From contig NC_092801.1 in NCBI RefSeq assembly GCF_918797505.1, positions 24,892,477 to 24,956,476 of the forward strand: a stretch of DNA of 64,000 bases. Direction: 5' to 3'. The position numbers and the translations under genes were made by a program. Shown here piece by piece: positions 22,801 through 34,600 of the stretch. The stretch comes from Bemisia tabaci. Taxonomy: Eukaryota > Arthropoda > Insecta > Hemiptera > Aleyrodidae. A model generated the notes under the pieces. It was not told the DNA's origin, did not search any database, and saw nothing but the letters and a program-made list of their open reading frames with translations. The number at the start of each line of letters is the position of its first letter. Position 1 is the first letter of the stretch.

Positions 22801-24246
22801 ACGATTCGCGCAACAAAAGTTACTGAAACCAACTCTTAGTGAAGATATTAACGTTTTTATTTCACATTGGTTACGAGGAATTTGAACTGCCCGCTCACAA
22901 GAAACTCAAAGCTCTACGTAAGTCAAATCGCGCACTGCAACGGTCTCAGCAAGCTTCTCAATCGAGCACTGTTCATTTCCCACCCTGTGTTGTTCAAACT
23001 GTAATCAATTTGCTATAGCTGAGCCAAAGCGTCAAGATTGAGGTTGCCAGATTTTTATATCGTAGAGACTGTCATGATAACGTTTAGCGCGCGATGTGAA
23101 TCACGTAGAGCATTGAGTTTTCATGAGCGGGTGGTTTGAATTCAAGCATCAGGAATCATTTAATATCTTTGTAAGGAGTTGATTTTGGTAATTTTCGTTG
23201 TGTCCATCGTGTTTTACGTGAAATTTTGGTTAGGTAACATGTATCAGAGTGCTGAAATTCGTACCTTGTCTAGTGGTCCATTAAACGAGTAGAAATTAAT
23301 TATCCTTGATACTTCGGTTTTAAATTTTTGGTTAGGTTAATAATTTTAATCTCTTTCCCATCAATTTATTTGTATTTACAATTAATTTTTTTTGTTATCA
23401 TAGTTTTTGGTTGCTGGGGGTTTAGGGGTATCTTGGCTCCTTCGGTCTGGCCGTTTAACCCTGGATCACCCTGTATTTTTCGATGGGACGTTTAAAATGC
23501 CACGATCTGGCGCCGCTTCAGAGCAGAGTATGACACTTTGAGTATCATGTTCATGTTTGGTTAGAAGTAGATTCTTCGGAAGACGTACACATGTGAAACC
23601 CTCACTTATTCAACGATTCTATTTCCCGCAAGGAACTGTTGCAAATTTTCCTTTAATTGCTTAGCTTGCCAACGAGACTTGATGAGAAATTAGAAGTGAC
23701 GTATTCGTCCAACCATCGCACTAATCTAAAAAAAAAAAAACAAGATGATAATGCTGGATATTTTACAGCAAGAGGCTTTTGAGCAATTTTAAGCCCTTTC
23801 ATACTTTCACATTTACACATTTTCAAACTGATCGACATTTACCGAAGTATTGGTGCATAATTGAGAAGAAACTAGGTCCTTTTTGGATTCAGCGGAAAAT
23901 ATATTCCATGGGCCTAAAACTGTCTACATTTCGTTGAAGACCAAGAGGATTTCTTGGTCAAATGACATAATCCACCCATTTACCACCATGTTAAAACTGA
24001 CCGGTATCATACTTAATAGCACCTGAATGGAGCCACTTTTTTTTCCAAGGTTGAGTAAAAAATGCTCCTACTTTTTTATAATCACTCACTAATATTTGAA
24101 AAATCGAATTTCCTCAAAATCACGTTTTTAGTAAGCCACGAAGAATCTCCATTTTTCGGGAAATTGTTGTTCGTTAAAGGGTAAGTTAAGGCCTTCGTGT
24201 CAAGTGTGCCCACGTATTAAAAAAACACACGCTTACCTTCTTCCAT
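19715..24246 (-). CDS. Gene D: small three-exon gene, unrecognised 100-residue protein
   Basis: Proposed exons: 24246-24237 (ATG GAA GAA G, donor GTAAGC), 22673-22528 (acceptor TTTCTAG, donor GTAAGT), 19861-19715 (acceptor CTTAG, stop TAA). The phases agree and the sum is 303 bases. The protein begins MEEEHLYIQSITGQ. It is mostly amphipathic helix with no signal peptide in this reading, one Cys (EVGKCFGE) and a Leu-rich C-terminus (AHLLRLQLHALNEIQ). I do not recognise the family. Exons 2 and 3 look real from their open frames and strong splice sites. Exon 1 is the weak part: the same exon read upstream in frame is hydrophobic (YCLLVLAII) but has no ATG, so a secreted form with a lost or upstream start cannot be excluded. 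Confidence 0.5.
19897..20215. mobile_element. 319-bp inverted-repeat element in gene D intron 2
   Basis: The ends CATAGAGAAAAAAAAGGAGG and CCTCCTTTTTTTTCTCTATG have an 8-bp duplication AAGCATAC (19889-19896, 20216-20223). Confidence 0.82.
20223..20484. mobile_element. Family N MITE, copy 2
   Basis: Starts CTACCGTGCGAAGGAAAAAC and ends CCTTGGCACGGCAG. It overlaps the edge of the 319-bp element ending at 20215 and its duplication. Confidence 0.78.
20527..20685. mobile_element. Family W MITE, decayed copy
   Basis: Begins GGTGGATCCAGGAACTTGGC and keeps the GGTGCTCCGACCATAATCGA interior. The right end is eroded. Gene D intron 2. Confidence 0.65.
21707..21936. mobile_element. 230-bp hairpin MITE
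   Basis: ACGGAAAAAATTAAATTGCT to AATTTAAATTTTTCCGT. The arms pair over GTGACTGCAA and GCTACTTTAACCAC. Gene D intron 2. Confidence 0.75.
22243..22407. mobile_element. hAT-type MITE (family H), copy 4
   Basis: 165 bp with full inverted ends. The flanks are AGAGAGAG on both sides, inside a GA-rich stretch, in the gene D second intron. Confidence 0.88.
22528..22673 (-). CDS. Gene D exon 2
   Basis: Phase 1 in, phase 0 out, 48 full codons, open only in this frame. It contains STNLYDIWFTIIAKIYDFGR followed by an acidic helix ending EEVRFQ. A pyrimidine-rich tract precedes the acceptor and a consensus GTAAGT donor follows. Confidence 0.6.
22731..23280. mobile_element. 550-bp inverted-repeat element (family T), copy 2
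   Basis: The same ends and interior, including CCCGCTCACAAGAAACTCAA and its inverse partner. It lies just upstream of gene D exon 2 in the minus-strand sense. Confidence 0.85.
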
Positions 24247-24864
24247 AATGATTGCTAGAACAAGTAGACAGTACGTAAACCTATCGGCTGATATCGTTCA
24301 CTCTCAGTTCTCCTTCAATGCTGACACATAGGCAACAAAACATACCGTGGAGCGCGAATAGTTATCTCATTCGAAAAACAGACACTATAAACAAGGAGAT
24401 TTACACTGGGCAAATTTTAAGAGAATTATTGTAGATTGATACATTATTTTCCTAAATTAGTACTAACCCTCACTGTTAATGTAAGTTTCAGAATTAATCA
24501 TTCAACTTAATGCGTAAACTCAAACAAACTATGAACAATCTGGGACCAGTCTGTAATTTTAGCAGTTGTTTGGTACGTAGACCTTTCAAACCCTAAATAT
24601 TCTTTCGAAATGAGGAGATGTAACGACCCTGTGGGGTAAAACCCAATTTTTTAGACCAAAATCAACAATTGTAAGGGAAGTTGGCAACTTTGAGAGAGCT
24701 ATGACTGTAAGCGAGTTGGCGGAAAGTGCTGATTCAGAGTCGAAATGGGCTTGCTCGTCGAGAACTCGGATGTTTCAGAATCGGATCTCCTGGCTCTGTC
24801 TTGTTGGACAATCAAATCAGCCTTGCAATAGAATGATAATTACTTATGCATGAGAGGTATCAGT

Positions 24865-25028
24865 CAGTGGCGTGGCGTGCTTTGCGATATATCGATTGAT
24901 CTGTCATTCAAACCTATGGAAAAGGATCGATAAACAGGGTGTTCGGAGCGTACAGTTTGATAATCGATTCTTTACCATAGCTTCAAATGGAGAAATATCG
25001 ATAATCGATCTTTCACGCCACGCCACTG
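24865..25028. mobile_element. hAT-type MITE (family H), copy 5
   Basis: 164 bp with full inverted ends and a perfect 8-bp duplication GTATCAGT. It sits between gene B's stop and gene D's first exon. Confidence 0.92.
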
Positions 25029-25524
25029 GTATCAGTCAGTCATCTACATATACTCAAACTCTTGAAACAGTCGCTGACCAGGGAGGAAATTTTTCATGAT
25101 CAAATAAATGTTGACATTGCACGTAACAAGGACGAAATTGAATGAAATTGATGACTCTGAAATGGATGAAAAGTATTTAAATTTGCAAATGTAGATTATA
25201 AAATTCAACGTTGAAGAAAGATTAAAAGCTAAGCATGTATGTGGATGTATTGTTGGGTTGATGGTCAGTAAGTCAGTTTACATAAAGGTATCTTAATTTA
25301 TGGCCGCCGAGCATTAAGTTTGCTTTTCGAACTCCACAAATGCAAACATTGTTTGTTATTATCTATGTAGTTGGTGGTTTGTATGGTGAAATGATAAGAA
25401 ATAAATTTAAAAATTGTATAAAAAATAATTCGTGGTAATCATTTCAAATGCGATAATGACGCACAATAGGCGTCAAGAGGCGTTGAACGAACGAGACTGG
25501 TTTTTCTGGTGGCTAAGGACTGCT

Positions 25525-25614
25525 TTACTGCTGATCCTCTATCTCATAAGGGCTGTAGACTGCATATGTGTCAATGCCTATTCCGCATTTTCCTTTCTCG
25601 ACCAAGTAGTGACC
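25525..25614 (-). CDS. Gene B exon 10: C-terminal peptidase exon with stop
   Basis: Phase 0 in. It encodes GHYLVEKGKCGIGIDTYAVY, then nine more residues and TAA at 25527-25525. It matches the family's closing block 'GY..I.RG...CGI....YP'. The acceptor is CAG at 25615-25617. Gene C has the parallel exon at 58060-58152 with the same GH.LVEKG.CGIG core. Confidence 0.92.
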   Translation of the reverse strand, partial: GHYLVEKGKCGIGIDTYAVYSPYEIEDQQ

Positions 25615-28600
25615 CTGTAAAAGATGTCAGTATCCAAGTCAAGTCATACGAGCAATTTTTGAGGGGCAAACCACGCAAGTTTACATACTTACTGGATACA
25701 CCTTTAGGGGAGCAGATATTTTTCCCTATGACGTGGGACTACTACTCTCTAATTCTGAGGGATCCTTTTGGGGCAAACCGTTCCACCAGGATGCTAAAAC
25801 ATGTCTTGATGCCCTTTCTGAACCCCCCTGCCCTTAATCCCCTGCCCCCTACCCCCTTCCCCTAACACCCTGTCCCCTAACCCCCTGCCCCATATTCTCT
25901 GCCACTCCCCTCTACCCCCTGCCACTTCCCTCCATCTCTTGCCTCTACCCCTAGACCCTCTCCCCTCTCCCTGCCTCTTCCCCCCGAAACCTCCCGCCAT
26001 CACGTCCCCTCCCCCCGTTCTGCAATCCCCAGCACCTCCTCAAAAAGAGGGTTTACCTTTGGGTTATTCTGAATCTTTTTCAAGCCAACATGCTCTTGCA
26101 GAAGATGACAGTGACAGAGTTGATTATACAATCGTATCTCATTATGACATTTTAGAAGGAGAATACAAGTAGAACGTTGTTCCAAGAAAAATGTTTTTCC
26201 GAGCCACATTTTAACTACAAGCGACTGACAGGCTGGGACTTGAAAAAGTTAAAAATGATTCCGGGAAAAAATAATTTCGAGAAACGTAATAATGAGATAC
26301 GACTACAGCCCTTTTAACTTGTGCTGGAATCACAAAAAAATTCTTTTTTATAATGTGCTTCTCGCCATAGTAAGAAAATTTGAGCTACCTCTTGCGATAA
26401 AGAGCCACTAAATTACGACTCATTCTTAAAAACTCCGTATCTATTTAGAGAAATTAAGGGCAAAAACGCTACTTAAAAATGAGCCAGAAATAGATGTTCC
26501 TAGACGCTAAATGTGGTCCATTTGGATCGCAGCTATGGTTCCGCTCGATTGTGTTGTTTATCATGAGATTTTTTGGACACTTGAATTGAAAAAAAAAAAA
26601 AAAAAAAAATTGTGAATTTCTCTCGCGTAAAGAGTCCACCTCTCCTTGCACAATCCTGTTTCCATTACAAATACATATATTAAAAATGATAGCATTCTTA
26701 ATATCGAAAAACAGAGGTATAAAAAAATAAAAATAAAGCTTTCGATTATTATGTAAGTTTACCTGTAAACCCCAATTAGGACCCGCGGAGTTCCGTACAA
26801 TCCATGCCTCTGAAATCAAAAGTCAAATAGGAAATAGCTCACAAGATCACTGTATAAAAGCTATTCAAACATTGGGGTAATCCTCAAAAAAGTACTCAAA
26901 GTAAGGTTCCAGACAATGTGTTGTGTAAGACAACAGAGATGAAATAATATCAAATATTAGCAAAAAATAAATGAGATTCAAACAAGAGTTGATTTTTTAC
27001 GTCCAAAAAAATATTAACCTTTTGAAAGAAATGATGTGACCAATGACGTCATTCAACGCGATAAAAAATGCCATGGTTCATACGATTTTTTTTTACTATT
27101 TTTATCAGTCTTGTCCTTCAAACAACTGGTGTAAAGTAGTCAATCAGTAGTAAAAAATCAGTACATCACCGATGAATCATCTCAAAGTGGAAGACACATT
27201 TGTGTATATGTCGCAGGCAATTAGTCAAATCAGGCATTTAGTCAAATGCCTAGGCAAATAGTCAAGAAATGTAAGAAACTAACGAAGTTTACTATTTGCC
27301 TAGGCATTTGACTAAATGCCTAGGCGCTTGATTAAATGCCTAGGCATTTTAATAAATGCCTGAGCATTTGACAAAATGCCGAGAGGTGATCAGGCACATA
27401 GTCAAATGAACGGACCGGGGCAAGAGGTGCTTCCATCGCATTTTGAACCGATCACCGTACACGGCTCTGTTTGGTTTCGGAACCGAAAATGGGTCTTGGA
27501 AGCACCAATATACCATCCTCCATTCTTGCTAAATTAACGACTGAAGAAGATTTTGAAAACTTGCAGAACAAAGGGAATGAAGAAAGAAAACGCTCTAGGG
27601 ATTCAAATGAGCCGGAACCATCGGATGCACCTGTAGAAAAAGCTGCTAGATTGGAAGATGACATAAATGATGTCCCTTGCTGTAACTGTCAGACAGGTGG
27701 TAAAACTGAACAGTGTTCGACATGTCCTAATGTCTGCCATGCACAATGTGGGCAAACTACCCTCGAAGACGGGCAAACATCCCTTACCTTCCTTTGTAAC
27801 TTATGCCAGAATGAAATAGTAATTCGTCAGACACGTTCTGAAACTCATGAAAGGCAAAAAGATGCAGCAGCTGGCATGGAAGAATCAAGTAAAAAACTGT
27901 TTGATGAATTACAAATAGAAGACAAAGTTATTTTAGCCGTCCCAAAAGTCGATAGAGGGCCGCTTGATCATCAGAATGTACAAGGTTTCGTAACAGATAT
28001 TCGTAACGGAGTTTACCAAGTCGGAACTATTGGTGGAATCATAAAAAAATTGGTGCGCCAGACCTGACCTTCGACGAATCGACTGTGTTGATTTCGACTT
28101 TTCACAAATTCCGCGAGAAAAATTCATATCGATCCGTGAGGCGGTTGCAGCCGGCTCTATGTTTGGCGGCCAAGGTGTTATGAAGTGTTCCTGTGAGCCA
28201 AGCAATTTGACTATTTGCCTGATTTTTAACGAGTTTCACTATTTGCCTAAAGGCCATACGGCATTTAGTCAAATGCCTAGGCTCTTTATCAAATGCCTAG
28301 GCACTTTATCAACTGCCTAGGCGAATAGCCAAAGTGGGTTTTCGGTAAAATTTGACTATTTGCTTAGGCATTTGACTAAATGCCTGATTTGACTAATTGC
28401 CTGCGACATATATATGACCATGGTAGGGATTACGCAAAAAACTACAAAGAGAGTATGTTTTCATTTCTCTCTTGAAAAAAAGGAAAAAAGAAAACCATCT
28501 TTTTAAGTAAATCTATGGACAAACCTAACTTGTTCATAGTAAAGTCGCTCATTAATTCTATAAATTTAAGGCAAATTATCAAAATTAGTCACACCTCACT

Positions 28601-31600
28601 CCAAAAACGATCGAAAAAATTAAATGGATCATTTTGCGATAGGGACTTACCACTCTCAGTTTATTTAGAAACGAGGTATATGCCAGTAGTTTCCTTATGA
28701 AGGTAAGTGCTTTTACAGGTGGCGAAAGATAAAGTTCTTTATTGAAAATTATTGTAGTCCAAAAAGCCTTGTCAGTGTTGATCTAACATAGGTATCCTTC
28801 ATCTAAATGAAAGACGTTTTTACCAAAAAGCGTTCTTTCTTCCTCCTTTAAAATCTGATATTTCAAACTTTCTAGATTGTAAAATTGACTCATTCAAGCA
28901 GAATCAAGGTTTCAAACATTAGGGGAAAAAGTAAAATGTAAGTAGTGCACACCGTACCTTCGTAATGGCCAACAATAGTTGCTGCGTGATTGATGACATT
29001 TGCGTCATTAGAGCAATTATCCGAGTTGTAAATGCCTGATACGTAATGCTGCACAAAAAATATATATTTATTTTTAAAACTAAAAGTTGAGGAGTGTGTA
29101 TCGTAGCGGAAATACCGAGATAACGCGCCTTAAAAATTCGATTTATGACATCGTCCACCGCGATGGTGACACCCTTGGTTTCTTCCACCTTGCTTTCATC
29201 CGAGTTTAACCACCTTGCTTTCATCCGAGTTTAACGTTGAGAAACCAGTAAAAATGTGTGCCTCCCTGACAGATGAGAGCAAAGTGGAAGAAACCAAGGG
29301 TGTCACTATGCCGCGGTAGACGACGTCATCAAACGAATTTTATGCAAAGCGCAATATCTCGGTTAATATTGAACGTTAAAGTACGGAAACATCCAAAACA
29401 CCCCCGCTGCCCCCCTCATTTTTCGTTGCGGAGCGGGTAAAAACCGGGAAAATCGCCAGAAATGATGCCCGAAACCACTGTAGAACTTGACGAGAACCCT
29501 TGAAACGTTGCGCTCAGTCGGAGAACTGCAACACAGGAACTGCCGCCCACTTTAAGGACGGAAACATCCATAAAACCCCCGCTGCCCCCCTCTTTTTTCG
29601 TTGCAGAGCTGGTAAGAACCGGGGCATCATTTCTGGCGATTTTCCCGGTTTTTACCCGCTCCGTAACGAAAAATGAGGGGGGCAGCGGGGGTGTTTTGGA
29701 TGTTTCCGTACTTTAAGGGGGTGGCAGTCCTTGTATTTCAATGCTCCGACTGATCGCAACGTTTCAAGGGTCCTCCTCAAGTTGGACATTAGTTTCGGGC
29801 ATTATTTGTAGTGAATTTCCCGGTTTTTACCCGCTCTGCAACCAAAAATGAGGGGGGGCAGGGGGCTAAGAGTTTTGAAAACTCACTTTAAAGTCGCAGG
29901 CTGCGTTTGCGTTAACATTGGCAAGAAGTTCCACTCGGATTTGATGCTAAGTTTGAAGCTCTTCTGTGACTTATCGCATTTTAATGCAATGTTTCATTGT
30001 AACAGGCCCATCCCCCCCTAGGGGGGGGGGGGGCTGTGGTGGCCCGGGGGCAATATGAAGACTTCGGTATCAGACTTGGGGTATTCAAGGACTCTTTGAA
30101 AAGAGAAACGGTATGTCCAAGAGCCGCCGAGGCTACTCTAAAAAATGAAGGTTTGGACCCCCTAAATAACCATTGGACCCCCCTAACTTTTGACAGGGGG
30201 GTCAGATCGACTTCCGGTTTGCGCCAAAAATTTTCTTTTTTCATGCTCTTTCTAACGATGTATCACATGATGGGGGTTGCCATTTGAAATTTTTGAGTTG
30301 CCCCCCGCCCCCCTCCCCCTGGGGGGGTGAAGAACTGGAAAGTACCGCAAAAAGTTTCCCCCTCGATATGAAGAAGGACGCCACAAACTGCAAATCGATA
30401 TCATAATTAGAACTAAAGTTATGGCCAGTGGTGCGTAACTTTTGAATAACCCTGTAGATAAACCGTCCGCTCCGTGCTCAGAGGCCGAAAGTTCCGGGTG
30501 CTGGAGCCGTAGCTCTGACTGCTCCGGGTGCTACGCCTGAAACTTTCGGCATCCAACCCCGGATCGCGGACGATATGTCTGTATAGCCCGTACACGGAGA
30601 AAAAAACTTCGTGCGTGGGACCCAAAGTTTAGGTCATATGGATCTCTGAAGTTTTCGGATTGAGCATCTGAACACTTTAGATCTAGCCGTCGAGGTTCGG
30701 ATCACATATCTGAAACTTCAGTTCTTACATCTGAAGTGCTTTGGTTTTCACATCCGAAAAACTTCGGTTCTCACAACTGAAGTACTTCAGATGTAAGAAC
30801 TGAAGTTTCAGATGTGTGATCCGAACCTCGACAGCTAGACCTAAAGTGTTCAGGTGCTCAATCTGAAAACTTCGGAGGTCCATATGACCTAAACTTCGGG
30901 TCCCAAGCACGAGGTTTTTTCTCCGTGTAAGTACGGCTTCCACGGCCGGAGTTTAATTTTCAGTGGGTACTTCTTTATACCTTCCCTTCCACTCAAGACT
31001 TAGACGTCATGAATAGACGACCTCACGGCAGAAAATAATATCCCTTACTTGGAGTTCTTTTGGTGAATGTAGGGATGTTGGAAGGGGGCTGTAGACCACT
31101 GTATCTTCGATTTGTTTTCGCGTTTTTACCCTCTCGAAATCTTCGATCTTCAAATACCGTTTGACTCGTTTGTTACATTCACCCGTTACGGCCTTGTAAG
31201 GGTAATCCTCTTCTTTTGACACTCCGTGGAAAAACATGTGTTTCAGTGCGACGTCTACATTACCACCCGCGCAGCCGGAGTTTCCCTCCACGCAATCGAC
31301 CAGATCTACAGAGACAGCGAAATAAACAAGCTTTCAGTAGACGCTTTTGTAAACACATTCATTTTTCATGTCCAGTTTTCATGGATAAAATCGGTGCAAG
31401 CGAATTTCTAAAGAATGAAAATGTATTTGCTTTTAATGAGGTGGTTGTTGGTCCGTTTTATCTTATTATGAATCAGAATCAATGTATTTTAATATGGGTC
31501 AATTGAACCAACTTAAGAGCAGATGATACGTCAAAGTGTCCAAAAATAAATGTCCGGAGTACAAAAATGTCCAAAGTAAAAAAAAAAGTCGATACGAAAT

Positions 31601-34600
31601 TTTTTTTTTATTTTTATTATTTTTCATTTAAAAAAAGTCTTGGGCATCGAAGGGTCGAAAAAATGTCTTTTGTTCCTATACTTACTCTCATCTTCCTTGA
31701 AATTTTGCAAGAATTAAAATGTATTTTGCCTACTTTTTATGCATTTATTTCTCTCTACAGTATTTTTCCTATTCACTTTAAATTGATTATCATGGTACTT
31801 GTCATAATGTTAATATGGAATCTACTCCTGTAGATTCATTCGTGAGTTCTGTGAAAATTTGTGCCACCCCACTACTACCGGGATAAGAACACAGACTTCT
31901 TTGACCTGGAATCGCGAACGCTGACAGCAGTGGCGAGGCGTGAACGATCTATCGATGTGTCCTCATTTGAAGCTATGGCGAAGAATCGATTGTGAAGGTG
32001 TTCGTTGCGAACACCGTGTATCGATCCTTTTTCATAGAAAGGGTAGATCAATCGATGTATCGCAAATCATGTCACGCTACCGGCAGACTGCTACGCTGAA
32101 AAAAAATTCTCGGCGTTTTTACCAAGGTCCGTTGGTACCTTTACCATCTCACCTTTTTTACCAATTATTGGTAATTTTACCAAGACAGATCGGTAAGCTT
32201 ACCTAAAAACCGGTATTTTTACTGTTTTTTTCAGGTAAGAATAGCACTTTTATCGGTAATCGATTCTCGGTAACTTTGCCATTTTATCTCGGTAATTCTA
32301 CCACAGTCGATAAAAAATATTGGCGTTTTTACCGGGGTCCAGTAAAATTACCGAGAAAGTTCAATAATTTTACCGAGATTTCTGGGTAAAATTACCAATT
32401 CCATACATAGTAATTGTACCAAGAAAAAACTGGGATCAAATAGAACCCTGAATTATTGGTAATTTTAGCCTTTTCTTAGTAAATACACAAAATTCTTTTT
32501 TTCGGTGTAGCTCATTCTCGTCGGCAATCGATCAACCTTTAAAGTTTAAAATTGAGGGCTGAAAAGTGTTACAAACCTCAAAATATACCACCGTATGCGC
32601 ATGATTCATACCTTGTGCGGAGAGTTGAGTGACCTTGTTTTCATCCAATGCCCAGTGGATCTCGACAGCTCCAAGCACAGCAAAAGCCCAACAACTTCGA
32701 CATCTGTGTTCCCCTAGAACCTTTTCTCACATCCAAAAAAAAGGAGATTACTATGGTATATACCGAAAAAATGTAACTGTCTTAGTCCAAAAAAAAATTT
32801 TGTATTTAGGTTTCTATCAATTAAAATTAATTGATTACAGAGTTTTATGAACTAAAAGTGAAGTTAGGACAACATTTTTCAGAAGAATTTTTCGATTCAG
32901 AATTTCGAAAAAAAGAAATTGAATATCAATAAAGAAGCTGATTCAACTCATACTTTGAAAAAAAATAATCCTTTCGCCAGTAGGAGAAATCGGACAAAAT
33001 TTGGAGACTTTCAAAACTTCTACCTCCGTTACTACAAAACTTTGAGGTTCTCTATTGGTTCTCTAAAAGTGGCTCTATTGGTTTTCTCGTGAAGTTTTCT
33101 TCGATTAGCACCCCTGGAAATGAAAATGTGACGATATAAACAGCAAGCATTTCAGTTTTAGTCAAAATTTCATGTCCAATCTCTCTGATTGAATCGATCC
33201 ACTGTTCGCCGTTTTGCTTGATGACGCTCGAATTTCATGCGTGAAAGAGCAAACACGAGGTTAACGCTGCCATGCCAAGGAAATACGAAGTATGCACCTG
33301 CAGGCGTTGCCAAATTTCCTTTGATAAAACGCGAATTTCCTGGTAAACTTATGAATATTTTTGTCCCAATTTTTCAAATAATTTTGTTTGCAAATTCACC
33401 TACAGATTCTGAAAATTGTGTTTTGTTTGACTGAAGCGTTGGAAAACAAACAGTTCGGTCAGAAATTTAAATCAACCTACGGTCCATTATATAGTTCATA
33501 TTCTTTTGTTATATTCCGTACCACTTGTTTATTTTTAATCCTCGTATAAAAACCACCCAAGCCCAGCGTGCATGGAGGCTATTTCAATTGTAATCTTCCG
33601 TCACATTTGTAAGGCGCAATGATACAACTATTTGAACTCTCCGGAATGCGTAAGGTATCACGCCGCATTTGAAGGCGTTTTCAAAACAGCCAAGTTTAGA
33701 TATCAGGTTTGTAGTTTCGCCAGAAATTGGAGGACAAAATCAATAGAATCACTGATTTTACGAGCTAATGCAACTCAATGAATTTGTGTTTTATTTGACT
33801 GAAGCGTTAGAAAACAGTTCGGTCAGAAATGTAAATCATCCTAGCAATTTATCAAGGAAGAAGCATTTGAGAGGAAGTGTTTTGATTACGAAAGAGGGGG
33901 TAAAAAAGGGAAAGGGGGAGAGGACATTAAAATTTGTAAAATGTAAAGAGGAAGAAAAATCTCCAACAGAAAATACCATCATGACCGTGGCGTGGAGGGA
34001 AGAGAACAAAGTAAAGTCAGTAAGATGCGCTAACGGTCATGATAGTATGAATAAAGCCCCCCCTCCCCGCCCCCGAAAACCATTTGGTGCTTTGTGAAAG
34101 ATGTGGAAAAATCCTGCAGGAATAGCTGAACAAATCACCGCAAACCGCGCTTCAATATCTACATCTGGTACCTCGTAACAGCCGGAGTTCGACATTAAAA
34201 CACTTGCAAAAATGGGTGAAAATCGGGGACTTTGCTCCCCCCCCCCCCGCAACTTGAAAACGGTGCGTATACTCAATCTGAAATTATAGTTGGGGTCAAG
34301 GGTCACCCTAAGGATGAAAAAAAAACTCACTTCGACCCCAATTTCGAGGGCCCAAAAAATGGGCCACTTTCTGCATGGCTCCTTAAATGAAAAATATTCG
34401 TAACTTTCCTCAAAAATAATATCGAAAGATATTTGGCAACTCTCGAATATTCATATTTACACGGCGTTTTCTCTGAGCACGGCAGAACGGGTGCGACCAT
34501 TTAATTTTCTCGCAGATTTGGAAGTCGCCTTTTGAAAAATTGAAAAGCAAGAGCCAGACACACTGGAAAAACAAATCGCTTGGATATAGAGTCCAGACTC

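Noticed and set aside
23590..23730. Possible exon reading VRWLDEYVTSNF or KQLKENLQQFLAGNR on minus
   Set aside because: The two plausible readings are in different frames, both meet stops, and no donor fits the phases around it. It could be a decayed exon.
24237..24290. A hydrophobic reading ending GAAGAAG/GTAAGC as a signal-peptide exon for gene A
   Set aside because: It has no ATG in frame, and 11313-11373 gives a proper ATG, the same 61-base size as gene B exon 1, and a closer position.
25509..25865. Plus-strand frame overlapping the gene B last exon
   Set aside because: It is the antisense shadow of the C-terminal peptidase exon and runs into a C-rich low-complexity tract.
32612..32713. 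Use of the closer acceptor (TTCTAG) for gene B exon 6
   Set aside because: It would need a phase 1 upstream exon, but exon 5 ends in phase 0. The AG 7 bases further out keeps the frame and the paralogue's 109-base size.
33768..34097. 109-codon plus frame
   Set aside because: Its start overlaps a dispersed direct repeat and the product is low complexity with no recognisable domain.
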